Positions 1 through 8,312 of a stretch of DNA of 61,718 nt are shown one piece after another. The stretch is from a virus: IMG/VR virus record IMGVR_UViG_3300025324_000012, positions 1 to 61,718 of that record. One strand, given 5' to 3'. The translations under genes were made by a program, and so were the position numbers. Every line of letters begins with the position of its first letter. Position 1 is the stretch's first letter. The notes beneath the pieces are model-generated. The model was not told the origin of the DNA, searched no databases, and saw nothing but the letters and a program-made list of their open reading frames with translations.

Positions 1-99
1 AGGCAGGGAATAAACTCTTTGATGATTCGCTCAGATTCCAGTGGGCCAGCATTCATAAACAACTCCTCGCAGACGTTATGCTGTCCCTCCACCCTCCCC
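1..99. repeat. Terminal direct repeat, left copy (circular contig overlap)
   Basis: These 99 bases are identical to the last 99 bases of the window (61620-61718). An open reading frame runs uninterrupted across the join, so the molecule closes into a circle of 61,619 bp. A perfect repeat of about this size is typical of an assembler's k-mer overlap on a circularly permuted or terminally redundant genome. A true 99-bp terminal repeat is less likely but not excluded. Confidence 0.95.
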
Positions 100-329
100 T
101 TGGCGACTAGCGCTTTGCAGTCTTCGCACAACTTGGGATCGTGGCACTTGGTTTCTTTCTGACCAGCCGCAAAGCCATCCCAATAACCTTGCTCGCGCCC
201 CTCAGCCTTGGCTGCGAGCAGGGCGTTGGTTAGCTGGCCTTTGAGGATGGGCCACTCTTGTGGGTCTGTAGGTTTAAGAGCCAACCATTCGATCAATCCC
301 TCCAGCAACTTCTGCGCTTCAGCTTCCAT
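1..329 (-). CDS. Hypothetical protein, N-terminal part (gene crosses the window ends)
   Basis: This is the first 109 codons of a 253-residue protein whose remainder is at 61187-61619. The start at 329 is chosen because GGAGG lies 7 bases upstream. An in-frame ATG at 383 would add 18 residues but has a weaker, more distant ribosome site. The N-terminal half is acidic and helical and has a small Cys cluster (CHDPKLCEDC) that could bind zinc. I do not recognise the family. It is the last gene of a GC-rich block that includes 60633-61200. Confidence 0.75.
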   Translation of the reverse strand, partial: MEAEAQKLLEGLIEWLALKPTDPQEWPILKGQLTNALLAAKAEGREQGYWDGFAAGQKETKCHDPKLCEDCKALVAKGRVEGQHNVCEELFMNAGPLESERIIKEFIPC

Positions 330-384
330 GGGAAGCCTCCTACAATGGCCTTCTTGGCGATCAGTCTTCGCTTTGTTAGTCATA

Positions 385-621
385 TTAAGCAAATGCCCTT
401 CTAGCAACAGTTTTGTCAATACAAGATTGACATTTTGGCTTAAGCCTTGTTGCTGATATTTCTGTCATTACGAACTGACCTTCACACATCCAACATAGAC
501 TGAATCTGCCAACCGCTAATTCAGATCGGACATAGTGTGTACATCCTGGTAGGACACACTTGTACACTACGAAGTTCTTGCCCATTGTTACTTTCTTATA
601 TTTATGTACGTGTTCGCTCAT
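385..621 (-). CDS. Small zinc-ribbon-like protein (78 aa)
   Basis: Three cysteine pairs are visible: CVLPGC, CWMC and CQSC, a pattern typical of small phage zinc-binding proteins. The start codon overlaps the upstream stop (TAATG), and GGAGAG precedes it. It is the last gene of the leftward operon that includes the nuclease at 788-1627. Zinc binding is inferred from cysteine spacing; the function is unknown. Confidence 0.75.
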   Translation of the reverse strand: MSEHVHKYKKVTMGKNFVVYKCVLPGCTHYVRSELAVGRFSLCWMCEGQFVMTEISATRLKPKCQSCIDKTVARRAFA

Positions 622-791
622 TATCTCTCCTTGCCAATCGAGGACCTATCATCTTCAGCACGTCGGATTATTAGTTGACATTCTTCTCTTAATCTAGATT
701 CCAGCCAATCTTGTTCTTCTAACCAGCGCACGTAAGATATTGGCACGTCCTCAATATCTTCACCCTTGTACTTGCCAAATGTAAGTTTCAT
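621..791 (-). CDS. DUF3820-like protein (56 aa)
   Basis: The sequence LTFGKYKGEDIEDVP followed by SYVRWL matches the FGKYKG...P.SYL.WL signature of DUF3820. That small fold also occurs as the C-terminal part of some exonuclease X-type proteins and as stand-alone phage proteins. The start at 791 is chosen because its ATG overlaps the stop of the upstream PD-(D/E)XK nuclease (ATGA); a longer reading frame up to 812 lies inside that gene. Neighbourhood and family suggest a role in nucleic acid processing, but no activity is proven. Confidence 0.8.
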   Translation of the reverse strand: MKLTFGKYKGEDIEDVPISYVRWLEEQDWLESRLREECQLIIRRAEDDRSSIGKER

Positions 792-1627
792 AGACGTCTC
801 CCAACATCCCACGGTTCTCTTACTTTATAATCCCTTTCAATTTTATACTCCCTAAAGTCTGGTGTAGAAGTGCATATTGGTAAAAACGCACACCCACCAA
901 ATTTAGAGCATGATGATAAATTCATTGGCCAATCTTCTGCTTCAAGATGATATATAAGCCATTTTATCCAGTAAATACTATTATTAACCCATTCATCGAT
1001 ACGCGACTGCTCATAGGTCAATAAATGTCGAATGAACCTTTCATGTGGCTTCATTGACTTCTGAAAGCCAACTTCATTCTTGATTAGTCTTTGGCATCCT
1101 GTCATCCAGCAATAACCTAAGAATTGGTTGGATAAGTCAATCAGCATTCCCTTACGTTTAGCTGATTTGTGATCTACTATGCACAATCCTTCTGGCAAGG
1201 TCATGCCAGAAATGCAGATACCTAGGTCGATTACTCCCTGATAGATGAAAATGAATTGCTCATTTTCAAATAATACTTTCGTGGCAACACGTTCTATCAT
1301 TGGTTGGCCATTGACTTCTATGGCCTCCCATCTATCAGAAGCATAATGTTCTGCGTAGTCTCGGAGATTATTGTGTACAATCTCGACGTCTTCACCACTT
1401 AAATTCAGCGTGGCTGATTCCTCCCACGTTGATTTGATTGCGGCTTCAATGTCTTTGTCGTTTTGGTAGTATTTCGCCAGGATTGAATGGACTAAAGTGC
1501 CGCGCTCCAGATCATCTTTAGTCTGCTGTGTGGTAATATGCTGAACAAACGCGTAGTTGTACATGCGAGGGCATAGTTGGATGCCTTCAAGCATCTGACT
1601 GTCTACGGTAATTACCCTTTTTTCCAT
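788..1627 (-). CDS. PD-(D/E)XK nuclease, Cas4/RecB-like with Fe-S cysteines
   Basis: A 279-residue PDDEXK_1 family exonuclease. Visible motifs are the RGTLVH helix with His47, Asp134 in QGVIDLG, and VDHKSAK supplying Asp152 and Lys154. One cysteine near the N-terminus (Cys19) and three near the C-terminus (Cys240, Cys246, Cys252) have the layout of the 4Fe-4S site of Cas4 and AddB-type nucleases. The expected role is DNA end resection in replication or recombination, perhaps with the SNF2 helicase upstream and the Sak4-like recombinase elsewhere. The gene sits between the RNA ligase and the DUF3820 protein and overlaps the latter by ATGA. Confidence 0.9.
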   Translation of the reverse strand: MEKRVITVDSQMLEGIQLCPRMYNYAFVQHITTQQTKDDLERGTLVHSILAKYYQNDKDIEAAIKSTWEESATLNLSGEDVEIVHNNLRDYAEHYASDRWEAIEVNGQPMIERVATKVLFENEQFIFIYQGVIDLGICISGMTLPEGLCIVDHKSAKRKGMLIDLSNQFLGYCWMTGCQRLIKNEVGFQKSMKPHERFIRHLLTYEQSRIDEWVNNSIYWIKWLIYHLEAEDWPMNLSSCSKFGGCAFLPICTSTPDFREYKIERDYKVREPWDVGRRL

Positions 1628-1631
1628 TATT

Positions 1632-2294
1632 CTACTTGCTACCCAAAAAATCTTTTGTCTTTAATTTCACGATTAGCCTATGACCCTTCTTGTCGAATAG
1701 TGCTTCGACGGGGCGACCAACCATTCCTTCCATTTGGCATCGGCCTTCGGCCAGAACAGAAGGAATTCCGTGGCGGACCTTTTCAGTTGCGTCTTCAAGG
1801 GTCATTTCCCCTAAGAATGGGACGACCGGAATCCCCAACTTGGAAGCCACATCATTGACTGAATCTTGATTCAACCACCACTTACCTACCAGTATGTCAA
1901 ACAGGATGAAGCGCTTCTCTTGGGAGTAGTTTCCGCCTTTCTGAATACCTGCGCCGTACCCTTCCCCGTAGAGAACTACGAATCCATCAATGGGTTCAAA
2001 ACACGCCGCTAGTTTCTCGGGTGTGAACGTGTCGGTGAGGTAGCGGAAAAGATCGGCATGCAACTGGGCATTGTCAGTCTTTCCACCGAACGTCACCTTT
2101 GAGCCATCCCAGATGACGCGGACATTGGTTCCGTCAACCTTCTCCGTCCAGTGCCACGTCTTGATGCAACCGTAGACGCGGTTCTTCAGGATCAACTCGG
2201 GCTTAATCCGATGCGTCTTGTCGTCGCGCTCATAAAGTGTTTCGATCTTGTGATACTCAGAAGTCGTTTGTAGAGCAGTTTGGACTAAACTCAT
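1632..2294 (-). CDS. RNA ligase (ATP-dependent, Rnl2-like)
   Basis: A 220-residue nucleotidyltransferase. Motif I is EKVDGTN with the presumed adenylated Lys52. Motif III-like YGEGYGAGIQKG follows around residues 109-120. Motif IV is EGMVGRP (Glu189), and motif V is IVKLKTKDF (Lys210/Lys212). Such ligases seal nicked RNA, for instance tRNA or rRNA cut by host defence nucleases. The start at 2294 is preferred because GGGAGAG lies just upstream; a start at 2309 is in frame but lacks a site. It is nearly as short as the catalytic core, so no large C-terminal domain is present. Confidence 0.88.
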   Translation of the reverse strand: MSLVQTALQTTSEYHKIETLYERDDKTHRIKPELILKNRVYGCIKTWHWTEKVDGTNVRVIWDGSKVTFGGKTDNAQLHADLFRYLTDTFTPEKLAACFEPIDGFVVLYGEGYGAGIQKGGNYSQEKRFILFDILVGKWWLNQDSVNDVASKLGIPVVPFLGEMTLEDATEKVRHGIPSVLAEGRCQMEGMVGRPVEALFDKKGHRLIVKLKTKDFLGSK

Positions 2295-2296
2295 TT

Positions 2297-2458
2297 TTAA
2301 CTCTCCCAACCAACTTGCAATTTAGATATCTGCTTTTCGCTTTTCAAAAGCAGCCAACCACTAAATTTGTTCGTGGCAAGAACAATTATTAGGCTCAAAC
2401 AGAATAGCCATGTGAATGCCCCTCTCCACGCTTGATTCCATAACCCTGAAATTGTCAT
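2297..2458 (-). CDS. Small single-span membrane protein (53 aa)
   Basis: The protein has one clear hydrophobic segment (residues about 14-30, WLFCLSLIIVLATN) followed by a basic C-terminus. The ATG overlaps the stop of the preceding gene (TAATG), and the stop lies immediately before the RNA ligase start, so it is a coupled cistron. The function is unknown. Confidence 0.65.
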   Translation of the reverse strand: MTISGLWNQAWRGAFTWLFCLSLIIVLATNKFSGWLLLKSEKQISKLQVGWES

Positions 2459-2670
2459 TAAATCTGCCTCAAAGAGAAGTTGCCGCCGTGTTTCTTCACG
2501 TAGTCCTCACCTTCACACTTGGCTGAGTCTGCCAAGAAATGCTCTTTGCTTAATAAGACTTTACGTGAAATGGGAGTGGCTTGCCAGTATACCTGCCAGA
2601 TGTTAGAAGTCAATTCTCTTCCAACTTTTCTAGTTAAGTAATGTCTGCGCCCGTATACTATAGGTTCCAT
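2458..2670 (-). CDS. Hypothetical protein (70 aa)
   Basis: A basic, tyrosine- and tryptophan-containing small protein without a family I recognise. It is kept as a gene because its start overlaps the upstream stop (TAATG at 2670) and its stop overlaps the next start (TAATG at 2458). Confidence 0.6.
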   Translation of the reverse strand: MEPIVYGRRHYLTRKVGRELTSNIWQVYWQATPISRKVLLSKEHFLADSAKCEGEDYVKKHGGNFSLRQI

Positions 2671-2957
2671 TATTGTTCTCCCAGAACTTCTTTCAGAAAT
2701 GGGACGACTGGAAGCAATTTTTCAATTTCTACTATCAAAAGTAATTTCAGACGTCTGTCGTCAGGCCGACGAAATTTTTCTAATTCTCGTGGGGAGTAAC
2801 AAACTCCAGCCGCAGAGAACATTCCATTTGATATTAACATTACTGGCAGGTACCCTTTTGGAATATCTTCCCATTTTGTGTTTATTGGGGCTGTTATGCC
2901 TTCTCTGTGTAGAAAGACTTCTTTTTCTTCATTTGGTGGGTTTATGTAGTATCCCAT
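2670..2957 (-). CDS. Hypothetical protein (95 aa)
   Basis: A short soluble protein with an N-terminal GYYINPPNEEKEVF segment and a leucine/valine-rich C-terminal helix. There is no recognisable domain. It is translationally coupled on both sides by TAATG overlaps, which supports it over the opposite-strand frame that covers the same bases. Confidence 0.65.
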   Translation of the reverse strand: MGYYINPPNEEKEVFLHREGITAPINTKWEDIPKGYLPVMLISNGMFSAAGVCYSPRELEKFRRPDDRRLKLLLIVEIEKLLPVVPFLKEVLGEQ

Positions 2958-3082
2958 TATTTCTCCCTCTCAATACGTTTAGGAGTAACAGGCACGCGGA
3001 CGGGGTTCCGCGTGGGAAATGGAATTGATACCGGTTGAGGCTTCGGTACCTCTATGATTCGTAGTGGTTTGCCTACTTCCAT
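2957..3082 (-). CDS. Very short proline-rich protein (41 aa)
   Basis: The reading frame begins MEVGKPLRIIEVPKP and is rich in Pro, Val and Arg. The layout suggests an unstructured or beta-strand peptide. Both ends overlap neighbours: the ATG at 3082 abuts the 150-residue gene, and the stop shares bases with the start at 2957 (TAATG). The function is unknown. Confidence 0.55.
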   Translation of the reverse strand: MEVGKPLRIIEVPKPQPVSIPFPTRNPVRVPVTPKRIEREK

Positions 3083-3534
3083 TATTTGACTCCTTGTTGT
3101 TGATAATGCTTAACCCAATCAGAAGCAGACATTGCTTTTAGTTTCTTTTTGGGTGGGGCTTCTAGCACTACATAAGGATACTTGCTGGGCGAAATCATCC
3201 CAGCTAACATCTTTTCTGTAAGAAATACCCTAAGAACCTTGAAGTATTGGGCACGCCCACCATATTCACACTCTATAATCTTACCGTATAGAGCTAACTC
3301 AAATGCTGCCTTATCTCTGAAGTTCCCTGACCAATACTCAATCAGTTTGTCTTGGGAGGATGTGTAGTAATATCCACAACTGCATTTTAGTTCTGGTGGT
3401 TCGTGTTCTTCTGGGAGTTTATAATAGCAAGAAGCAGGCTCATCTTCTCTAACCCCACCCGTACAAGAATAGATATTCCAATCCTCGTCCAATTCCCAAA
3501 TCTTATAGCCTATTACCTGTGGTGTCTCTATCAT
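3082..3534 (-). CDS. Hypothetical protein (150 aa)
   Basis: The N-terminal half is acidic and contains a CSCGYYYT motif, with other cysteines at residues about 24 and 36, so a zinc or structural cysteine site is possible. The C-terminal part is basic (PPKKKLK). I do not recognise the family. The gene overlaps the upstream 53-residue gene by ATGA. Confidence 0.65.
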   Translation of the reverse strand: MIETPQVIGYKIWELDEDWNIYSCTGGVREDEPASCYYKLPEEHEPPELKCSCGYYYTSSQDKLIEYWSGNFRDKAAFELALYGKIIECEYGGRAQYFKVLRVFLTEKMLAGMISPSKYPYVVLEAPPKKKLKAMSASDWVKHYQQQGVK

Positions 3535-3692
3535 TTGGTTTCAAGGTTTGGCTGCGCGGCTAAGTTTAGTTGTGCGGCTAACTGTTTAGCCTGAAGCTCT
3601 GTGAATGGAACTTGAATATAGTCATAACCATCTGCCACTAGCCAGTATGATTGACCAATGAATTTAACTGCTTGATATCTTAAAGATGCCAC
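3531..3692 (-). CDS. Small hypothetical protein with GTG start (53 aa)
   Basis: A GTG-initiated frame begins inside the 3' end of the SNF2 gene, with AAGGGTGG about 6 bases upstream. The product starts (M)ASLRYQAVKFIGQSYW and ends in a Gln/Ala-rich helix. Its stop overlaps the next ATG (ATGA). The function is unknown; the tight overlaps on both sides are the main evidence. Confidence 0.5.
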   Translation of the reverse strand: MASLRYQAVKFIGQSYWLVADGYDYIQVPFTELQAKQLAAQLNLAAQPNLETK

Positions 3693-5251
3693 TTAGCACC
3701 ACCCTTCGCTAGTAGTATTTGAGCTAGTTCTTTTATCACACTACTTTCTTCCCAATCACTCGCTACACCATCGAGTGCCGTACCAGTAATAGATCGTTTC
3801 TTCTCGACTAATTCTGCAAAAAACTCATCAATGGTCCCTACTGCGATAAAGTATGTGGCTACAGTCTTGGCCACTTTTTGGCCTAAGCGAGCCAAACGTG
3901 CCTCTGCATTTTCTTCTTTCTTAGGATTCCATTGACGTTCTAGGATTATCGACTCAGAACATACTTCCTGTAAGCCGTCTAATCCCTCACCTCCAGCAAG
4001 CGTCGAAGCGATCATGAATCGTGATCGTTCGTTCTTAATGAAGTCTTGGACTACACCATCCCTCTCGCTCATGCTTAACTGTGCTGAGAGTTCAGTACAC
4101 TTGTCGTAGCCTAGCTTAACCAGCATTTCATTAAGTCTAGCTACTAGAAGTTTGGCTACGTCAAGATGATGCAGGAAAATTACTAGCTTCCTGCTGCCAT
4201 TTGAGGAAAGAAACTCTTCACAAAATTCCACACAAGGATCAATCTTTGCCAAACCAGTGATATGACGTAGTTTGGTCATCTTTACTAAGATGGTATTATA
4301 ACGCTCAAATGATGAACCTTCATTTGAGTTCATAGCTTCAGCAAATGCCTGGAACTCCTTCACGTAAGCTGCTTCTACCTGACCACCCAAATCACAGTAT
4401 TGGTAGTTCCTACTGACTGTTGGGAAATCGTCCATTACGTCTTCAGGACTGCGCCGTATGATGAACGACGCTGTTTTTTTCTTGAATCCCTCAGGATCTC
4501 TTAACCCACCAGATTTGTAGGAATATCCATTCCAATAGTAGTCAACGTCGCGCTGAATGTATCCTGCTTCAGTTGGGAACATATCAGGGCGTATCATATT
4601 CAATATTGGAAAGTATTCGATAGTATTGTTCTCAATTGGCGCGCCACTTAGTCCCAATAAATGAGGAGCCTTGCTAACTAGTTTCCTTACGCGGCCTGTA
4701 CGTTGGGACGCGGTGTTCTTAATCTGCTGGCATTCGTCTAGAATGATCGTCTTGATTCCTAGACGTTCCACCAGATCAAAATCAAATCTTCTTAATCTGT
4801 CGTAGGACACTACGTAGGCCTCGAATCCTTCTAGGACGTCTTTACTGTCGGTAATTACGATAGGAGTTAGACCTGTCCAACGCCAAATCTGGCGCGCCCA
4901 TTGTGTCAAGATCATTGACTTAGCCACGACGATAAACGGCCTAGCTTCTGCGTGAATTTTCATTACTGCCAGGGCTTCTATCGTCTTACCAAGGCCAAAT
5001 CTGTCGGCACAGATTACACGAATGTTACCTGTCTCCGCAAACAAGGCAAAATCCACTTGGTAAGGATATAAACTTTTATTATCGGTGGACCTAATATCTT
5101 CGTATGCTTTACGCGGAGACTCTTCCACGTACTCTGTGACCATTATATGCCCACAGGTTAAGACTAACGCACGCTTACGTCCCAAACGAGACTCTGCTTG
5201 GACGTCTGCGTGTTTCTTGCAGGCTGGGCAGGTTAGTTTAATTGCTGGCAT
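3680..5251 (-). CDS. SNF2-family DNA helicase/translocase
   Basis: A 523-residue two-lobe superfamily 2 ATPase. An N-terminal zinc knuckle is visible (CPAC near residues 8-11, CGH near 33-35). Motif I is FGLGKT (86-90), motif II is DECQ (172-175), and motif III is GLSGAP. In the second lobe, GEGLDGL and ERQWNPKKEENAEARLARLGQ match SNF2 motifs V and VI. Members remodel protein-DNA complexes or branched DNA. In a phage it may act in recombination-dependent replication with the nuclease at 788-1627. Confidence 0.9.
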   Translation of the reverse strand: MPAIKLTCPACKKHADVQAESRLGRKRALVLTCGHIMVTEYVEESPRKAYEDIRSTDNKSLYPYQVDFALFAETGNIRVICADRFGLGKTIEALAVMKIHAEARPFIVVAKSMILTQWARQIWRWTGLTPIVITDSKDVLEGFEAYVVSYDRLRRFDFDLVERLGIKTIILDECQQIKNTASQRTGRVRKLVSKAPHLLGLSGAPIENNTIEYFPILNMIRPDMFPTEAGYIQRDVDYYWNGYSYKSGGLRDPEGFKKKTASFIIRRSPEDVMDDFPTVSRNYQYCDLGGQVEAAYVKEFQAFAEAMNSNEGSSFERYNTILVKMTKLRHITGLAKIDPCVEFCEEFLSSNGSRKLVIFLHHLDVAKLLVARLNEMLVKLGYDKCTELSAQLSMSERDGVVQDFIKNERSRFMIASTLAGGEGLDGLQEVCSESIILERQWNPKKEENAEARLARLGQKVAKTVATYFIAVGTIDEFFAELVEKKRSITGTALDGVASDWEESSVIKELAQILLAKGGAKWHL

Positions 5252-5256
5252 TTTAC

Positions 5257-5436
5257 TTAATTAACTCCCGAAATGGGAAGACCACGTTCTATTCTTCCTT
5301 GCTTTATCAGTTCAAAGGCTTCCTCGTGGGTAAGACATAATGCAAGCTGCAAGGCGTCAGCAGCTATGTCCATTTGATTCTTGATCTCTTTTGGGTTTGT
5401 TAGAACAAGTTCGTTCTTTGTAAGTTCTTTAATCAT
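5257..5436 (-). CDS. Small helical protein (59 aa)
   Basis: The frame starts MIKELTKNELVL and is mostly helical and charged, without cysteines. The ATG overlaps the stop of the 553-residue gene (ATGA), and the stop lies 6 bases before the SNF2 start. The function is unknown; it could be a partner of the helicase. Confidence 0.6.
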   Translation of the reverse strand: MIKELTKNELVLTNPKEIKNQMDIAADALQLALCLTHEEAFELIKQGRIERGLPISGVN

Positions 5437-7094
5437 TTTTTCTTCCTGTCTTCAAGTAACTTCTGCCAGGCAACTTCTGCTCTAGCTCTATCATAATCGT
5501 GAGCGAGCATCATGGCCTGAATACCTTTTTCATTCTTATCGGCAGCAGTAATTTCTTTCTTCTCTCTTGCTTTCTTGATCTTTTCACTACTGATAAGAGA
5601 CCCAACCTCTTTCCACTCCTGCCGCATACGTTGTTTCTCATCGTCGTCTAATGCGTCAAACCGCGCCGCACGTGCTTTCCTAGTACCTTTACTGCGCCCA
5701 ATGTATTCTGTGGCTAATGCATCCATTTCTTTGATGCGAGCCTCAATTTCTTCATCACTGAGGTTCTTACAGTAATTTTCTTCCTCAACAATGAAAAATA
5801 ATTGATTCTTGTCTAGGATGGGAGCGTTCATCATTTTCTGCTCAGAACGATGAGTCTCTAATCTCATAAACTCGTCCCTTACTTCTTGTCTAATTCGTTC
5901 GCAGGACGAACAAATGGCCTCTTCGGTTGTGAAAATCGCACAACCATGTAAAACATCTACATCCTTTGGAACGAGATTATGCGTCCAAGTCTTGTAGCAT
6001 TTAGGACATTTATGATAGCACTTTGGAGATTTTCTCAAATCCCCAACTACTGTCATAACACGTCCTATGCCACAAAATTCGCATCGGGGAACAGGACCAG
6101 CACCGTCTTCGTCTACGTAGGCGGACCATGGAATTTCTCCTATGAACTCATGGGAGCAGTGGTTACAGATTCTCTTGGCATTGCTTGCTATTGAGCTTTT
6201 TTCACTAGGTGAGCTTTCACCCACTTCCGAGCCTGTTTGTCTGTCATGTCGAATGCATTCTTTGTTGCTTCCACTACTTTCTGGTGTTTCGTCTTCTTTT
6301 TCTTGGCTTTCATTTGATTCTCCTTTGGGAGTAGAGGCATCAACTAAACCCTTAATATGGCCAAACATTCTTGGGTGTTTTTCAGACAACTCTAGTTGAG
6401 CATCGTCAAACGCAGCAATCCGCGCTGTTGAATCTAAACCTAACTCCTCATTAGACTGGGGACAGTCTGGCCCTGTGTTGGCAATAAGAGGAGTTAGGAT
6501 AGATTCTTCTGTTGGATTAACAGAACTTAAAATTGACGGTGACTCAACCTCAACTACCCTGGAGGGTATAGGGAGGGAGTCACCGTCAGTCTCCTGAGGT
6601 TGGACAGGAGACTCCTTTGCTGCTAGTGCAGCAGCAATTTCATCAAATGATTCATGGTGGAATGTTTTGCTTAATTCAGAAGTAAGGGATTCTGCTCCTT
6701 CTGGGTTGACGCCTTGGGCGCTTACGCTAGCACTATCACACAAGCGTGAATCATCTAATCCAGAAGTGGAAGATTCACTTTCTTTTTGTTCTCCTTGTGG
6801 GAGATTAACAGAATCCCTTGATTCCCCCTCTTTATGAACTTCCATATTATCTATAATAAGTGAGGAGGAATCAAGCGATTCTGATTCTACTTCAGGCGAC
6901 AAAGAATTGGGCATATTGGCGTCTATCGGCCCTACTTCAGTTTCTGACGGAATAGGGTGATAATCTGAGGTTGGTTCTTGAAGCCTGACTTCTGATTCAA
7001 GCAGAGCAATCTCATATTTGAGACGCTGATATGTAGCAGTATCACGTCTTAAGGCTGCCCTGCTCATTTCTCGTCTTTTTTCGTCGATTGTCAT
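5433..7094 (-). CDS. Large Ser/Glu-rich protein with four CxxC zinc knuckles (553 aa)
   Basis: After a short charged helix, residues about 40-300 are low complexity, rich in Ser, Glu, Pro and Asp, and look disordered. A central zinc region follows with CNHC, CEFC, CPKC and CSSC pairs (roughly residues 312-400). The last 150 residues are highly charged and helical with many Lys/Arg/Glu. I know no family with this architecture. It could be a scaffold-like nucleic-acid-binding protein. Its ribosome site is inside three exact tandem 9-bp repeats (7095-7121). Confidence 0.75.
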   Translation of the reverse strand: MTIDEKRREMSRAALRRDTATYQRLKYEIALLESEVRLQEPTSDYHPIPSETEVGPIDANMPNSLSPEVESESLDSSSLIIDNMEVHKEGESRDSVNLPQGEQKESESSTSGLDDSRLCDSASVSAQGVNPEGAESLTSELSKTFHHESFDEIAAALAAKESPVQPQETDGDSLPIPSRVVEVESPSILSSVNPTEESILTPLIANTGPDCPQSNEELGLDSTARIAAFDDAQLELSEKHPRMFGHIKGLVDASTPKGESNESQEKEDETPESSGSNKECIRHDRQTGSEVGESSPSEKSSIASNAKRICNHCSHEFIGEIPWSAYVDEDGAGPVPRCEFCGIGRVMTVVGDLRKSPKCYHKCPKCYKTWTHNLVPKDVDVLHGCAIFTTEEAICSSCERIRQEVRDEFMRLETHRSEQKMMNAPILDKNQLFFIVEEENYCKNLSDEEIEARIKEMDALATEYIGRSKGTRKARAARFDALDDDEKQRMRQEWKEVGSLISSEKIKKAREKKEITAADKNEKGIQAMMLAHDYDRARAEVAWQKLLEDRKKK

Positions 7095-7121
7095 TTTCCA
7101 ACCTTTCCAACCTTTCCAACC
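7095..7121 (-). repeat. Three tandem 9-bp repeats in the translation-initiation region
   Basis: Immediately upstream of the ATG of the 553-residue gene the unit GGTTGGAAA (minus strand) is repeated three times without a mismatch. Each unit contains a GGAAA core, so copy number could tune ribosome binding or spacing. Confidence 0.85.
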
Positions 7122-7203
7122 AGAATTCTTCTTTGTTACTATCTAGAACAAAGAGTTTACTTCTGAGCTTTCCTTACCTTCTAGGGTTGCCCGCAGGAAA
7201 CCA

Positions 7204-7953
7204 CTAAGAGATAGTGGTAAGTTGTAAGATTTTTTTCGCTGTATAGACAAACATTCTTTTATTATATGGGTCTCTTTTAATTGAGCTATCCTCATAATCT
7301 ATTCTTAATTCTACTTCTCTAAATTCAAACAAACTCTCTTGTCCTTCACCACAAAGAGTAAACACTTTTATTTTTGATTTGAGGGGTTCCTGGATCATTT
7401 GGTGGGAGAGAATCCCATTCCCATAAGCCCTAAAAAGACCTAGAACATCTTCTCCATTCTTGTCTTTCAAGAGCTTAACTAGGCAACGAGACATCATTTG
7501 TCCCCCTCTATCAGGAACAAAAATGATGGCTAGATTTGGGTCGGCACAGTGTTGTGGTATATCATCCTTAAAACAACCAGCACTAAGATTCTTACAGGTT
7601 GTAAAATGTTTACTCATACTCATTCTAGCTATGTCACTTGCTTTACAGCTAAAAATGAGTCTTCTCTCACCAAGATTCTCCAAGAATTTCGCTATTCGAT
7701 CTAAAGAGAATCTTAGGTTTTGGAGAGATTTACTCAACTTAGATCCTGAGGGGATGTACTTTGTATATCTTGTCTTGTCATCCCAGAGGGTTTGAGCAGA
7801 GTTGAGTAGTTCTTCATCATCTCCCCAATAACTAGAGATGGAGTAAGATCCTTCAAGAGAACGGAGAATTGGATTGCGATGATTAAACTGAATTCTTTTG
7901 TAAAGGCCGTGTTTGCTTAGAAGTTTCTTCACTCTAGCAAAATTGCTTCGCAA
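7204..7953 (-). CDS. Hypothetical protein with conserved-looking Cys core (249 aa)
   Basis: The start is a TTG preceded by AAGGAG at 7 bases, a strong site. The protein has a central segment (SCKASDIARMSMSKHFTTC, then DPNLAIIFVPDRGG) that recalls a group of phage proteins of unknown function with a short SxxxxxxSC motif followed by a beta-rich half. I cannot name the family with confidence. No membrane segment or signal is seen. It is the first full-length gene of the leftward block below the control region. Confidence 0.7.
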   Translation of the reverse strand: MRSNFARVKKLLSKHGLYKRIQFNHRNPILRSLEGSYSISSYWGDDEELLNSAQTLWDDKTRYTKYIPSGSKLSKSLQNLRFSLDRIAKFLENLGERRLIFSCKASDIARMSMSKHFTTCKNLSAGCFKDDIPQHCADPNLAIIFVPDRGGQMMSRCLVKLLKDKNGEDVLGLFRAYGNGILSHQMIQEPLKSKIKVFTLCGEGQESLFEFREVELRIDYEDSSIKRDPYNKRMFVYTAKKILQLTTIS

Positions 7954-8000
7954 TTTCTTTCTCCTTTCTTGCCAATGATTCTCTCAACGTCTGTTTTCAC
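7929..8000 (-). pseudogene. 23-codon frame duplicating the MKTDVERII N-terminus
   Basis: A GTG-initiated frame encodes MKTDVERIIGKKGERNC and stops inside the next gene. Its first nine residues, and 24 bases of DNA, equal the start of the 59-residue gene at 10560-10739. It overlaps the stop of the gene at 7997-8182 (GTGA). It may be a truncated duplicate that now serves as a translational bridge to the TTG start at 7953. Confidence 0.45.
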
Positions 8001-8182
8001 AGGCTCTCCCTTATAAGCAGAGCGAGTTCTTTAGCTAGCGCTTCCGTGCTAAAGGTGGTTGTGCTCTGAAAAGTGATTTTAGCTCCATCAGGGAGTCTTA
8101 CGTCCATTTCAATCACGTAAATGTTGTCACCTTTGCGGTAGTAAGATGCCACCGCAGAAATGATCGTTTTCGGTTTAGTCAT
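7997..8182 (-). CDS. Small hypothetical protein (61 aa)
   Basis: Encodes MTKPKTIISAVASYYRKGDN and a short beta-rich domain with amphipathic C-terminal helix. The start at 8182 is chosen because GAAGG precedes it. The frame is open up to 8287, but only a TTG or a siteless ATG (8254) is available there. It is the first gene after the 8.2-9.0 kb control region, so its message would carry the structured leader at 8313-8445. Confidence 0.6.
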   Translation of the reverse strand: MTKPKTIISAVASYYRKGDNIYVIEMDVRLPDGAKITFQSTTTFSTEALAKELALLIRESL

Positions 8183-8312
8183 TTTGCCTTCTTTTGTTTG
8201 ATAACTCAATGCGCCCACTACTTTCACAGTTTCACTACTTTCTAAGGTAGTCATACTTGTGTGGTTTTCGTATGTGGGCGGATTCAATTATCAAATTAGT
8301 CAGTATAAATCA

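Noticed and set aside
1-99. True short terminal repeats of a linear genome
   Set aside because: A reading frame continues across the join and the length fits an assembler k-mer; still possible but less likely.
7204-7953. Reverse transcriptase or retron function for the 249-aa protein
   Set aside because: No YADD or other polymerase motif; only a vague similarity to uncharacterised phage proteins.
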